A stretch of DNA of 64,000 nucleotides, taken from contig DATHGT010000364.1 in the NCBI GenBank assembly GCA_035317605.1, forward strand, positions 4,284-68,283. Direction: 5' to 3'. Position numbers and translations under genes: made by a program. The stretch is from DATHGT01 sp035317605. GTDB taxonomy: Bacteria; Methylomirabilota; Methylomirabilia; Rokubacteriales; CSP1-6. The notes under the pieces were generated by a model, which saw nothing but the letters and a program-made list of their open reading frames with translations, made no database searches and was not told the DNA's origin. Below are positions 32,946 through 42,035 of this stretch, piece by piece; the first letter of the stretch is position 1, and each line of letters begins with the position of its first letter.

Positions 32946-34514
32946 TCACGTCGACCGGCGCAGCACTTGTTTGACGAGATCGCGATACAGATCCGCCTGC
33001 TTGAGCGGAAAGAGCAGCACGAGAAAGTAGACACCGTAAATCAGCGGCGCGCCCAACATCAGGTCGGCCGGCGTCGGCACGATGAGGTCGAGCCCGCGAC
33101 TCACCGCGAAGCCGAAGATCGCGGCCACCGAACCCGCGAGCAGCGGACCGTGAAGCGCTCTCCAGATATCCCGTCCCCGCATCGTCGTTCCCGCTCGCGC
33201 CCACGCGATGATCGGAACCGTCAGCAGCGTCATCATCGTCGAGAGGGCGAGGGCAACACCCTTCGGGCCAAACTGCAATCCGAGCACCGCGCCGAAAATG
33301 GAGACCGGGGCCATGAGGCATGCGATGTTCAGACTTCGGCGCGTCCGTCCCGAGGAGATGAGGAACCATGCAAACGGGTTGATCAGGGCGAAGGCCAGAA
33401 TCGTCGGCATCATGAGCCGGAAGACGGGTACGACCTCACTCCACTTGGGTCCGAGCATGATCCGGACGATGTCATCCGCGAACACGGCACAGATGACAGC
33501 GGGCGGGATCGTGAGCGACACGACCACCGAATAGCCTCTCAGGAACGCTCGATGCATCCGCTCGGAGTCGCTCTGCAAACGCGCCAACATTGGGAACGCA
33601 ACCGTCGCGACCCCGGACGTCAACAGATCCGTGGGCAGGCTGATGAGCTGGTACGCCCGGCCGTACACCCCCAGGGACTCCGCACCCCAAAACCGGCCGA
33701 GAAGAATCTTCTCGGTGTTGTAAGCCAGGTACATCACGAGGCCGTTCAGCGTCAACGTGCCTCCCATGGAAAGCATCGAGCGCATGTCGCGGTGGCGTCC
33801 CGGTGGTCCGGGTACCCACGGCAACGATATCCAGCACCCGATCGCCGTCACGAGCGGCGTCACCAGCGCCATCCCGACCAGTGCCCAGTATCCGAAAGCC
33901 AGGAGCGCCATTCCGACGCCGACCGCGACGCCGATCGCCACCGCCACGGCCTCGATGACGGCGAGAGTGACGAAGCGCATCTGACGCTGGAGCAGCGCGT
34001 AGTGCTGGGTCGAGACGCCGTGGAAGAGAAAGGCCAGTGCCGACACGACGCAGATCGGGGTCAGTCGCGAATCGCGGTAAAAGGCGGCGATGGCCGGAGC
34101 GCCCAAGGCCATTGACACAGCCAACACCACCCCGATCACGACATTGATCCAGAACAGCGTCGACACTTGGTCGTGAGACACGGTGTCGCGCTGGACGGTC
34201 ACGGCACTGAGACCGGCGTCCCTGAAGAGCGCCAAGAATCCCGTCATCACCACGACCATCGCCTGCAGGCCGAAGTCCTCGGGGGTTAGCAGTCGAGCCA
34301 GCACCATCATCGAGCCCGTCCGCAGCACAAACCTCAGCCCTTGCGAGCTGACGGATACCACGCTGCCCTGAACGGACCGGCCCCGGGTGTCTTGGGCCGG
34401 CGCCATGAACGGTCGCCGCTCCTCGGGGGTCTCGCCGGCGCCGTTCCCGCTGACCACGCGGGGCGATGCCTCCACCCAGTTCAGGTCACCAGGGACGACG
34501 TTGTTCGCCATCAT
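32946..34514 (-). CDS. Wzx-type polysaccharide flippase (MOP superfamily), first of two
   Basis: A 522-residue membrane protein with 12-14 helices. It belongs to the lipopolysaccharide/EPS lipid-linked oligosaccharide flippase group (PST/WzxC-like), recognisable from VLRTGSMMVLARLLTPEDFGLQAMVVVMTG and the later FAWFLISSGRTRRSLN. About 50 hydrophilic residues precede the first helix. It starts immediately (0 bases) before the stop of the glycosyltransferase gene upstream. A second, only distantly similar flippase lies at 35336-36709, so the locus may export two glycans or one flippase may have a distinct substrate. Confidence 0.88.
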   Translation of the reverse strand: MMANNVVPGDLNWVEASPRVVSGNGAGETPEERRPFMAPAQDTRGRSVQGSVVSVSSQGLRFVLRTGSMMVLARLLTPEDFGLQAMVVVMTGFLALFRDAGLSAVTVQRDTVSHDQVSTLFWINVVIGVVLAVSMALGAPAIAAFYRDSRLTPICVVSALAFLFHGVSTQHYALLQRQMRFVTLAVIEAVAVAIGVAVGVGMALLAFGYWALVGMALVTPLVTAIGCWISLPWVPGPPGRHRDMRSMLSMGGTLTLNGLVMYLAYNTEKILLGRFWGAESLGVYGRAYQLISLPTDLLTSGVATVAFPMLARLQSDSERMHRAFLRGYSVVVSLTIPPAVICAVFADDIVRIMLGPKWSEVVPVFRLMMPTILAFALINPFAWFLISSGRTRRSLNIACLMAPVSIFGAVLGLQFGPKGVALALSTMMTLLTVPIIAWARAGTTMRGRDIWRALHGPLLAGSVAAIFGFAVSRGLDLIVPTPADLMLGAPLIYGVYFLVLLFPLKQADLYRDLVKQVLRRST

Positions 34515-35330
34515 TCACACCGAGAGGGGCGCGCGCGCCGGTGTCCGCACGGCGCCCAGTCGCGCGCTCTCGGGCATGAATTTCCTGGTCATCCACCACT
34601 CCCATATCAGGCGGAATCGTCGTCGACCGAAGGTGTCCCGCTTCCGCCAGGTGCCTTCCATCAAATGGACGCCGATCTGCCCAAACCGATGCCACGTCCC
34701 GGGAGAGCGCACATCCTCAGGAAAGAGAATGGTGACGTCCTCGGCGAGCGCGGGATTCTCCGCGAGCGTCCTCGAGAGCAAGAGCGGGCCGGTCGTGCTC
34801 AGCACGACGAAGTCGTCCCGCAGCCAGCGCGGAATCCCCCGCAGGGCCGGTTGGACCCAGGCCGGATCCTCCTGCGCGCGCACACAGTTGCGAATCACGG
34901 CCTCCAGGAACGGATGACCGGGTCTCGCCCCGAACGCGTAGTTACCGATGGTCCAGTCCATCCCGTAGCGACGCCGGAGAAATTCGCTGAAGTTCAGATC
35001 CTCGAACGAAAACACGCACCCATGCTCGGCCAGAGGGGACAGGCTCGCGCCCAGCAACACGTCGAGGTCGAAATAGAAGCCTCCGAAACGGTACACCGCG
35101 AGATAGCGGAAGAAGTCATACTTCTGGATGCGAAACTTGAAGGTGTTGAACAATCGGCGGTACTCGGGGAATTCCGTGTCAAAAAATCGCACGACGTCGT
35201 TGTCGTCGAAGAACCGGTATTCGAACTCGGGGTTCAACAGCCTGATGTTCGCCACGACAGCCTGGTGCAGCAACGGGAGCTCCCGGCTCGGTCCGGTTTG
35301 GATGATGCGCTCGGGAATGCGGCCTCCCAT
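34515..35330 (-). CDS. Glycosyltransferase family 32-like (capsular polysaccharide type)
   Basis: A 271-residue enzyme with the DXD sugar-transferase pattern of GT32/OCH1-like proteins: GGRIPERIIQTG, FRIQKYDFFRYLAVYRFGGFYFDLDVLL (donor DxD as DLD) and NYAFGARPGHPFLEAVI. It uses a nucleotide-sugar and metal ion. ATG 35330 lies 6 bases after the stop of the upstream flippase gene. A GTG three codons earlier (35339) overlaps that stop as GTGA and is an equally good start. Confidence 0.83.
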   Translation of the reverse strand: MGGRIPERIIQTGPSRELPLLHQAVVANIRLLNPEFEYRFFDDNDVVRFFDTEFPEYRRLFNTFKFRIQKYDFFRYLAVYRFGGFYFDLDVLLGASLSPLAEHGCVFSFEDLNFSEFLRRRYGMDWTIGNYAFGARPGHPFLEAVIRNCVRAQEDPAWVQPALRGIPRWLRDDFVVLSTTGPLLLSRTLAENPALAEDVTILFPEDVRSPGTWHRFGQIGVHLMEGTWRKRDTFGRRRFRLIWEWWMTRKFMPESARLGAVRTPARAPLSV

Positions 35331-35335
35331 AGGGC

Positions 35336-36709
35336 TCACACCGCCGCCTTGGCCGACGACCGAACCCAGAGGAGGGTGAACGCGCCCCCCCACACCCCCT
35401 GGGCGAGGTACGCGACGAGTTGCGCCGACACCAGCCCCAGCACTCCCCAGTCCAGCGCGAACCACGTCCCGATCAGAAACACGATGGCCCACAAAAGATT
35501 CATCCCGAAGCCTTCCCACATCCGGCCCGTGGCCGCCACCAGATTACCCACGGGCACTTGCATGGCGACCACCGCGGAGGTCATGAGCGCGACCACGAGA
35601 ACGGGCCAATCGCCGACGAATTCGGCCCCGTACGCGCCCATGATGTACCGCGCGAACAGCGAACCGACGATCACGAGCGGGAGGGTCACCCCCGCGGTGA
35701 TCTTGAGCGCCGCGACAACGATCTTGGCCGAACGCACCCGGTCGTGGGCGCCGATGCGTTCCGAGAGGACGGGCATGACGGATTGAGCGATCAGGTACGG
35801 CAACCACAACAGGGCGCCGAACCACTGATTCGTGGCGTTCAGCGCTCCGACGTGTTCCCATCCGTGCGGCTGCACCGCCAGCATCGCCGTACAGGCCCAC
35901 ATCACGGGATTGACGAGCAGGCACCCCAGGGTCGCCGGAAGCGCGAACTGCCACACCAACGATAGCTCCGGGGCCGCCTGTGACCAGGAAGAAATGGGAA
36001 TGTGGAGACGCGCCGCCTCGCGCCGCATGATGTAGATGCTGGCCAGACAGCCTACCCCCTGCGCGAGAATGAGTCCCCACACCACCCCCCAGAGCTGGAA
36101 GAGCAAGGCACCGCCGACGATGAGGGGAAGGCCGAGAACGCCGACGAGTCCGTTGACCCACGACACGCTGCGGAAGGCTTCGAACCCGCACAGGACACCG
36201 ATTTGCGCGCCGCTCACGGTGTTGAGGAGCAAGAGCAACGCACTGAGTTGAATGTACGGCGCCAACCCGGGACTGGCCAGCGAGCCACCGGCCAGATGCG
36301 GCGCCAGCACGAACAGGAGGGCGGCCAGCGCGAGACCCGAACCCCAAGAGACGATGCTGGAAAGGGCCACCACTCTCCCCGCTCGCGCCGGATCGGTGTG
36401 GCGGAACTCGGCCACGAACTTCGACGACGCCGTCCCCATGCCGAAGCCGGCCAGCGCGCCGAACATCCCGATCGTGCTTTGCACCATCCCGAGTTCACCG
36501 TACGTAGCCTTGCCGAGCATTCGGGCGACGAAGACGGCGGCGAGCAGGGCCAGGACCCGGGCCGCCATGGAGCCGCCGATCGACCAGAGCGATCCGTGGA
36601 TCAGACGTACAGCCAGGGGCGATGTGGTCTGCTGCTCCAGAAACTCCTGGAACGGCCGCGGCAGGAGTCTGCTGCTATGACGGGCGACCGCGTTCATCGT
36701 CGCCGTCAT
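35336..36709 (-). CDS. Wzx-type oligosaccharide flippase, second of two
   Basis: A 457-residue MOP-superfamily membrane protein with about 12-14 helices. Typical entry is IHGSLWSIGGSMAARVLALLAAVFVARMLGKATYGELGMVQSTIGMFG, with the later FALPATLGCLL and NATNQWFGALLWLPYLIAQSVMPVLSERIG. It is of the oligosaccharide-flippase type. The ATG at 36709 is chosen with GGTGGA just before it; the frame also opens at GTG 36721. It is followed by the GT32-like gene with near-overlap. Confidence 0.87.
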   Translation of the reverse strand: MTATMNAVARHSSRLLPRPFQEFLEQQTTSPLAVRLIHGSLWSIGGSMAARVLALLAAVFVARMLGKATYGELGMVQSTIGMFGALAGFGMGTASSKFVAEFRHTDPARAGRVVALSSIVSWGSGLALAALLFVLAPHLAGGSLASPGLAPYIQLSALLLLLNTVSGAQIGVLCGFEAFRSVSWVNGLVGVLGLPLIVGGALLFQLWGVVWGLILAQGVGCLASIYIMRREAARLHIPISSWSQAAPELSLVWQFALPATLGCLLVNPVMWACTAMLAVQPHGWEHVGALNATNQWFGALLWLPYLIAQSVMPVLSERIGAHDRVRSAKIVVAALKITAGVTLPLVIVGSLFARYIMGAYGAEFVGDWPVLVVALMTSAVVAMQVPVGNLVAATGRMWEGFGMNLLWAIVFLIGTWFALDWGVLGLVSAQLVAYLAQGVWGGAFTLLWVRSSAKAAV

Positions 36710-36724
36710 GTCATCCACCACGGG

Positions 36725-37927
36725 TTAGCGTGCCGTCGCACTACGAATCTCCCTCTCTGATGCGGCGCGATGGTCGCGCGCGATGAAATCGCCCACGACC
36801 TCGCCGATGATCCGGTATCCGTTCTCGCTGGGATGCATGTCCCCGTCGCTGCGGGTGTAGAGATGATCCGTCACCTTCCGCCTCAGCGCCGGCAGCGTGT
36901 CCACGTACGCGATCCCCGCGCGCTCGAGGAACTCGATCAGCCGCGCCTTGGCGTCCCCTTCGTGTTTGACCACATCGACGATCACGTCCCGCAGATGCAT
37001 ATCCGGACTCCGCATGACGTACTCCGCGAACACGGTTTCCTTGGTCGGGATGATGGCGACGAGCAGCTGGCAACCGTTCTCGTGGCACGCCTTCGCCATC
37101 ATGCCGAGAAGCTCGAAGGTGATGCGCATGCCCTCCTGGACCGCGGCGCTGTGCTGATCCAAGCGGGCGCGAATTCCGACGGGACGAAACGCCTCCCGGA
37201 TACCCGCGTCGGCCACCCGCAGGGACGCCGTCCGCCCATCCCCGCCGTCCGCCATCCGCCGGACCTGCACGGCTCCCTTGAGTCGTCCCAGCACGGGACC
37301 GTGAACGACCAACCGATAGACAAGACTGTGTTGCGACAGCCAGACCCGCAACCGCCGATGCCAGCGGCGCGCGCACTCCGGTGAGATCGCGCAGCTGTCG
37401 TCGGTGTCTTTCCAGATGTCGGCATCGACGGCCGATCGCCGCTCACTTCGAAGCCCCGCCCAATAGTCTTTACCGTAGGACATGAGAAAGGCGTTCTCAA
37501 AATCGTCACCCATGTACAGACCGCACACCACCCAGCGTGGGTGCAGGGTCAAGGCACGTGTCTTGAGCAGCTGGAAATACTGGTTGGGTCCGTAGCCGCC
37601 GAGGGCCAGGCTGTACACGCTCTTTCCGGTCATGCGGCCGGCCACGTACGGCCATGACTGGGACATCGTCGCGTTGTTCCCGTAGGTGTGTGAGTCTCCG
37701 ATGGCCACGATGTCGGCCGCGCCCGGTACGCGGGGATTTCGAAAGCCCCATTCGTCGAACCCAGCCGTCCCGGGAGCCACTCGAATACCGAGCACATCGT
37801 CCCGGACCGTGGTGACCGACAGGAAGTCCGCGGGGTTCAGGACCAGTCGCGCCGCCCCTTCGGCCAGCACGAGACTGATCGCGACCGCGGCGAACAGGAC
37901 GCCGACGTTCAGGAAGACCCGCCTCAT
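36725..37927 (-). CDS. SGNH/GDSL-like membrane-anchored hydrolase or acyltransferase
   Basis: A 400-residue protein with an N-terminal membrane helix (about 5-22) and a periplasmic SGNH domain. Block I is VAIGDSHTYGNN (nucleophile Ser), a block with YMGDDFENAF (Asp-Asp-Phe in the GND position) follows, and the C-terminal DGDMHPSENGY supplies the Asp-x-x-His pair. This architecture is like AlgX/AlgJ-type O-acetyltransferases and related EPS modification proteins. The ATG overlaps the stop of the Wzy-like gene (ATGA). Polymer acetylation or deacetylation is a reasonable inference. Confidence 0.8.
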   Translation of the reverse strand: MRRVFLNVGVLFAAVAISLVLAEGAARLVLNPADFLSVTTVRDDVLGIRVAPGTAGFDEWGFRNPRVPGAADIVAIGDSHTYGNNATMSQSWPYVAGRMTGKSVYSLALGGYGPNQYFQLLKTRALTLHPRWVVCGLYMGDDFENAFLMSYGKDYWAGLRSERRSAVDADIWKDTDDSCAISPECARRWHRRLRVWLSQHSLVYRLVVHGPVLGRLKGAVQVRRMADGGDGRTASLRVADAGIREAFRPVGIRARLDQHSAAVQEGMRITFELLGMMAKACHENGCQLLVAIIPTKETVFAEYVMRSPDMHLRDVIVDVVKHEGDAKARLIEFLERAGIAYVDTLPALRRKVTDHLYTRSDGDMHPSENGYRIIGEVVGDFIARDHRAASEREIRSATAR

Positions 37928-39303
37928 GGGGACATCGCCGCCAGGCGACGCTCCTCGTGCGCCGCGGGCGCCTCCTCCGAGGCGACGGGCCGGCGGTATT
38001 CCGTGATGGCGAAGACCGTGACGAACCAGAGCAGGGTCAACTTGTAGAAGGTCGCTTCGGTGAAGTTGTACACGATCGCCACGAAGAACATCGTGAAGCG
38101 AATGCGCGCATCGGGACCTCCGAGGACGAGTAGCATCCGGATGCGCCGATACGACACGACGAGCAGCATCAGCAACAGACCCACGCCGACCAGACCCCCG
38201 TTCAAATACGCGTCCAGGTAGCCGTTATGGGCCTGAATCACGAAGTTTCCCCCGAGCGCCTGTCCAATCTCGACGGTTCGTCGTCCCGACCAGAAGGTGT
38301 TGAATCCGGCGCCCAGCAGGGGTTGATCCTGGAAGCGCAGGATGATTGGCCACATGTCCGTGCGCGTAGTCAGGCTCGTATCCCGCCCGAGGCTCTCGAT
38401 GAAGGCCTTGTAGAGACCCAGACCGCTGTTGAGGGCCCACGCCAGCAGGAGCGCGGACACCCCCCAGACCTCGACGCGGGCGGGCCGGCCTCTCAGATGC
38501 GGCAGGCCCAGCGCGACGAGCAGCGCCGAGCCGAAGGCCGCACAGACCAGCGAGGTCGCGCTGTCCGAGACTCGCAGCAGATACCAGCCGGCCAGCAGCA
38601 CGAAGACGCGAACGGCCGTGGTGACGTGCTCCGTTCCGCTCCGCGGGGTCCCGCGACGATCGAGAAGATCCCAGAGCAGAAAGATCACCGCGACGAGCGA
38701 GAGCATGCCGAGGGTGTTCTTGTTCGCGCCGACGCCCACGAACGAGACCTGGTCTTGGTTGTAGCCGATGTAGGTACGGCCAAAGTTGGGGTAGTAGCGG
38801 ATCAGCACGACCGACAGCGGAACACAGACATACGCGCATCTCACGCAGACGGCCTTGAGGGTCTCGGTCGGGCTCCTGTCCGTCAAGACCACCAGCACCA
38901 TGGCGACGTTGCCCAGATCCTTGAACAGTCGTTTGAAGGTCATGACGGGGTCGTCGGACCAGAGGACGCTCTCGAGCCAGAAGAGGTAGACGATGGAGAG
39001 CCAAGGGTTCGCGCTGATCACTCCCAGCACCTGCAGGCGTCGCCGCACCAGCACGATCGCCGCGGCCACGATCAGCACGAGGTTGATCATGGCTTCGCTG
39101 GGGTTGCTCTCGTCGAAGAGCTCGGGCGAGCCCGTGGCCGATGGGTCGACGAACCAGCTCGTCACCGGACGCGACGCGTAGATGATGGCCCACGCCACCA
39201 CGATCCACGTGGCCGCGGACACCGCCGGCCGCTCCGCGACATCCCTCGACAGGAGCCACACGATGGCGGTGAGACACACGCAGAGGGCCAGGAAGGGGAT
39301 CAT
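37924..39303 (-). CDS. O-antigen ligase/polymerase (Wzy/WaaL family)
   Basis: A 459-residue membrane protein with about twelve helices and the Wzy_C periplasmic loop. The loop shows SLTTRTDMWPIILRFQDQPLLGAGFNTFW and FVIQAHNGYLDAYLNGGLVGVGLLLML, the family's R...H...G signature. It polymerizes the lipid-linked repeat unit in the periplasm or ligates it. Located next to Wzx, Wzz and export genes, polymerase is the likelier role. The start is 9 bases from the stop of the asparagine-synthetase-like gene. Confidence 0.88.
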   Translation of the reverse strand: MIPFLALCVCLTAIVWLLSRDVAERPAVSAATWIVVAWAIIYASRPVTSWFVDPSATGSPELFDESNPSEAMINLVLIVAAAIVLVRRRLQVLGVISANPWLSIVYLFWLESVLWSDDPVMTFKRLFKDLGNVAMVLVVLTDRSPTETLKAVCVRCAYVCVPLSVVLIRYYPNFGRTYIGYNQDQVSFVGVGANKNTLGMLSLVAVIFLLWDLLDRRGTPRSGTEHVTTAVRVFVLLAGWYLLRVSDSATSLVCAAFGSALLVALGLPHLRGRPARVEVWGVSALLLAWALNSGLGLYKAFIESLGRDTSLTTRTDMWPIILRFQDQPLLGAGFNTFWSGRRTVEIGQALGGNFVIQAHNGYLDAYLNGGLVGVGLLLMLLVVSYRRIRMLLVLGGPDARIRFTMFFVAIVYNFTEATFYKLTLLWFVTVFAITEYRRPVASEEAPAAHEERRLAAMSP

Positions 39304-39312
39304 GACGATGGA

Positions 39313-41130
39313 CTACCGGTCCAGGAAGAGCCGATGCACGAGTTCCAGAGTCAGCACCTTGTGGATCTCGCTGGTGTAGTTGCGATCGCCCCTGAGGTGG
39401 CCGCCCACGATCGACTCGACCCGAGGGCCCTCGAGATAGGGTCGCGTGCGCGCTCGGACGTCGAGCAGCATCTCGCGGACATATCCCGACAGGGCGGCTC
39501 GGTACCAGGTCCGGAAGTGGCTGAACTTGTGTCGCCCCAGGAACATGCGCTCGAGCCGCAGAGGGGAGAGCGCGTGGTCGACCCGCGCCAGCCACTGCGG
39601 CATGCCGTAGTCATAGGCGTATTCGGCCTTTCGCAGGAACTGCAGTCCGCCGTGGAAGAGTTGCGAGCTCAGGCGCCGGCGGCCTCCGACCAACCCGCCG
39701 TCGGTAGCGATCCGCGACAGCCCCGCGCTGCCGTCCGCGATCAATCGGAAACACAGGTCGTCGCTCTCCAGCGCCGACAGTGGCGCGCGATAGAGCGTGC
39801 GGACGAGGTCGTTGTCGAGATAGGGCGTTCGAAGGGACAGTTGGGTCTGCTCCAGCGCGAGCAGGCCGTAGTGGTGCCAGGGGGCCTGCCGAAAGACGCC
39901 AAAGGAGACCGGATGCCCGCTGAGCAGGGAGTCGAAGGTTCCCCGGGCCTGGCCGATGGATGGCCCGACGTCACCATGGAACAGCCCCGGCGCCGGCTCG
40001 ACCGGTTTGAACGCGCGCACGCGGCGGAGCACCTCGCCCCCGTAGTTTCCGGTCAATCTCACCGGCGCGATCTCGCGCGCGTGCTCGTTGACGTAGAGGT
40101 CGGGCGCATGGCTCACGTCGACGCAGCCGTCCGTGAGATACACCGCCCGCTCGGCGTAGTGGGCGAAGCGGGCGAGAAATTCCTCTCCGACGGGAATGAC
40201 CTGATGGGGCTGCTTGCACGCGCGCGCCACGTGCCGAGCCACGACGACGTCCCGACAATCGCGGAACATCCCCCCGAACGTGTAGCACGGAAGCGAGCCG
40301 GGGCCCGCCTGGTGCCAGGCCATGATCATTCGGGTGTCGAGCCCTCCGGTCAGAGACATCCCGATCGCCTCGCGTGACCGAAAGTACCGCGGCAGGTTCC
40401 GCGAGAAGGCCCCTCGGAGCTGCCGGTAGTACGCCTCCGTGTCGAGGGGGGCCTGATCCTCCCAGTCCCGAGGGTGAAAGTACTTTCCCGCGTGCGTGAG
40501 GGCGCCGCCCTTGAAGGTCCACTTGGCGGCGCCCGGCAACACGGCGATACCCTCGAACAGGGTGCGATCGTCGAGGACGCAGCCGCAGGCGATGAACTCG
40601 CCCAGGCTTCGTGGGTCGATCCTCCTGAGCTCCGGCTGAACCGCGAGGATCGCCTTCGCCTCGGCGGCGAAATAGAATGCGTCCTTCGCCTGGTGATAGT
40701 AAACACGCCCCATCCCATAGCGATCGTTGAAGAGCGTCGTACCGCGCGCCCGGTCGATCACGAGACCATGAAATCGTCCGTTCAGTCCCGCCGGAAACGA
40801 GGCATCTTCCTCGTAGAGGTGCACCAGATACGACGGCCCGTCGACGTCGAAGCTGTGCCCGCGTCTGCGGAGGTCGTCGGCGGTCTCCGCCGACGGGAAT
40901 TCCTCCCCGGCGAAGACGAGGGTTACGTCCCCTCGCTCGTTCCGCACTGGCATTCCATCTGCGAACGAGCCCTTTCGCGCGACCCATCCCACATACACTC
41001 CGAGTGATTCATCGACCCACGTTCCCACCTCGTAAAAGGGCTCGTGTCGAAGCATGTCGACCATGCGGAGCAGCTGAGGCTCCGCGAGGCGGCGCGGCAT
41101 TTTGGTGATCAGTCCGACGATGCCAGGCAC
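39313..41130 (-). CDS. Asparagine-synthetase-like protein with altered N-terminal nucleophile
   Basis: A 605-residue AsnB-like protein of the kind common in EPS loci. The N-terminal class II glutaminase domain keeps its fold motifs (FNDRYGMGRVYY, FAAEAKAIL). However, the sequence begins V-P-G-I-V-G instead of M-C-G-I-V-G, so the catalytic cysteine is a proline and glutamine hydrolysis should be lost. The synthetase domain has a modified pyrophosphate loop, SLTGGLDTRM rather than SGGLDSS. The GTG start at 41130 has AGGGGC about six bases upstream and no alternative start restores the Cys. It may use ammonia or bind another amine donor, or act without amidation. Confidence 0.82.
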   Translation of the reverse strand: MPGIVGLITKMPRRLAEPQLLRMVDMLRHEPFYEVGTWVDESLGVYVGWVARKGSFADGMPVRNERGDVTLVFAGEEFPSAETADDLRRRGHSFDVDGPSYLVHLYEEDASFPAGLNGRFHGLVIDRARGTTLFNDRYGMGRVYYHQAKDAFYFAAEAKAILAVQPELRRIDPRSLGEFIACGCVLDDRTLFEGIAVLPGAAKWTFKGGALTHAGKYFHPRDWEDQAPLDTEAYYRQLRGAFSRNLPRYFRSREAIGMSLTGGLDTRMIMAWHQAGPGSLPCYTFGGMFRDCRDVVVARHVARACKQPHQVIPVGEEFLARFAHYAERAVYLTDGCVDVSHAPDLYVNEHAREIAPVRLTGNYGGEVLRRVRAFKPVEPAPGLFHGDVGPSIGQARGTFDSLLSGHPVSFGVFRQAPWHHYGLLALEQTQLSLRTPYLDNDLVRTLYRAPLSALESDDLCFRLIADGSAGLSRIATDGGLVGGRRRLSSQLFHGGLQFLRKAEYAYDYGMPQWLARVDHALSPLRLERMFLGRHKFSHFRTWYRAALSGYVREMLLDVRARTRPYLEGPRVESIVGGHLRGDRNYTSEIHKVLTLELVHRLFLDR

Positions 41131-41138
41131 GGCAGCCC

Positions 41139-42035
41139 CTACACCGCTTCCTTCGCGACCTCGAGCCGGCGGGCGTACCAGCGCGTGCGCAGTCTCCGCA
41201 GTCGCGCCGCCACCGTTTCCGGCACTCGGTCGGCCAGTTTGTGGTGAAGACCCCAACGGAGGGCCAGCCGGCCCATGATCGTCAGGGGAACGTAATAGCG
41301 AGGGATTTCGATCTTTGTGAATCCATTGGCTTCCTTGAAATCGCTGAGACTGTCCCGCTGTTTCTTCCCGTACGCGAACTGGGAATAGACGAGGTACGGG
41401 ATCCCACGGTCCGCACACGACCGGACGGCCTCGGCAACGAGCGCGTTGGTCGGCGCCTTGTCACGATGCCGATTCATGGAGAGGATCTGCATCAGGCCGG
41501 CTTGCCCCCGGGCGTCATCACTCACGAGCTTGGCGAACCCGATCATGCGGCCTTCGAGGAAGGCCCCGAAAAAGACGGTGCGCTCGCGGAATGTTCCGCT
41601 CTCCTTGCGAATGCTTTCGATGTCTTTCCCGTAGTGCCGGAAGGGTCGGCCCTGGCGGAGGGGCGACTCGTTGTAGATCTCCGAAATACCCTGGACGAAG
41701 GCGTCATCGTACGGCACCGCCCGGACGGACACTCCGCGCTTCTCGGCCAGCCTGACTTTGTTTCGAACCTTGAAGTTGATCTGGTGATTCCACCAATGCT
41801 CGAAGGTCGAGACGGGCACCGCCGCCACGTTGTCCCATTCCAGCGGATAGTCGAATCGTGGGGTGGTCTCCGGCAACCGCTGCATGAAGGTGAACAGGTC
41901 GATCCGCACGTTCGCCTCGCGGAGGCTCTCGATCGCCGCCGGCGGATCTTCGAGGAACTCGTAGCTGTCCGCCTCGAGGCGGGCGACCCGGATCAGCCGC
42001 CCTTCGACTCGAATGTCTTGACCGCACACCTTCAC
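41139..42035 (-). CDS. GNAT/FemAB-like N-acyltransferase
   Basis: A 298-residue protein with a FemAB-type GNAT fold: HWWNHQINFKVRNKVRLAEKRGVSVR, EIYNESPLRQGRPFRHYGKDIESIRKE, FGAFLEGRMIGFAKLVSD and NALVAEAVRSCADRGIPYLVYSQF. It is similar in kind to the gene at 28805-29944 but clearly divergent. The GTG start overlaps the stop of the deacetylase gene (GTGA). It may attach an acyl or aminoacyl group to the EPS or a precursor. Substrate is unknown. Confidence 0.72.
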   Translation of the reverse strand: MKVCGQDIRVEGRLIRVARLEADSYEFLEDPPAAIESLREANVRIDLFTFMQRLPETTPRFDYPLEWDNVAAVPVSTFEHWWNHQINFKVRNKVRLAEKRGVSVRAVPYDDAFVQGISEIYNESPLRQGRPFRHYGKDIESIRKESGTFRERTVFFGAFLEGRMIGFAKLVSDDARGQAGLMQILSMNRHRDKAPTNALVAEAVRSCADRGIPYLVYSQFAYGKKQRDSLSDFKEANGFTKIEIPRYYVPLTIMGRLALRWGLHHKLADRVPETVAARLRRLRTRWYARRLEVAKEAV

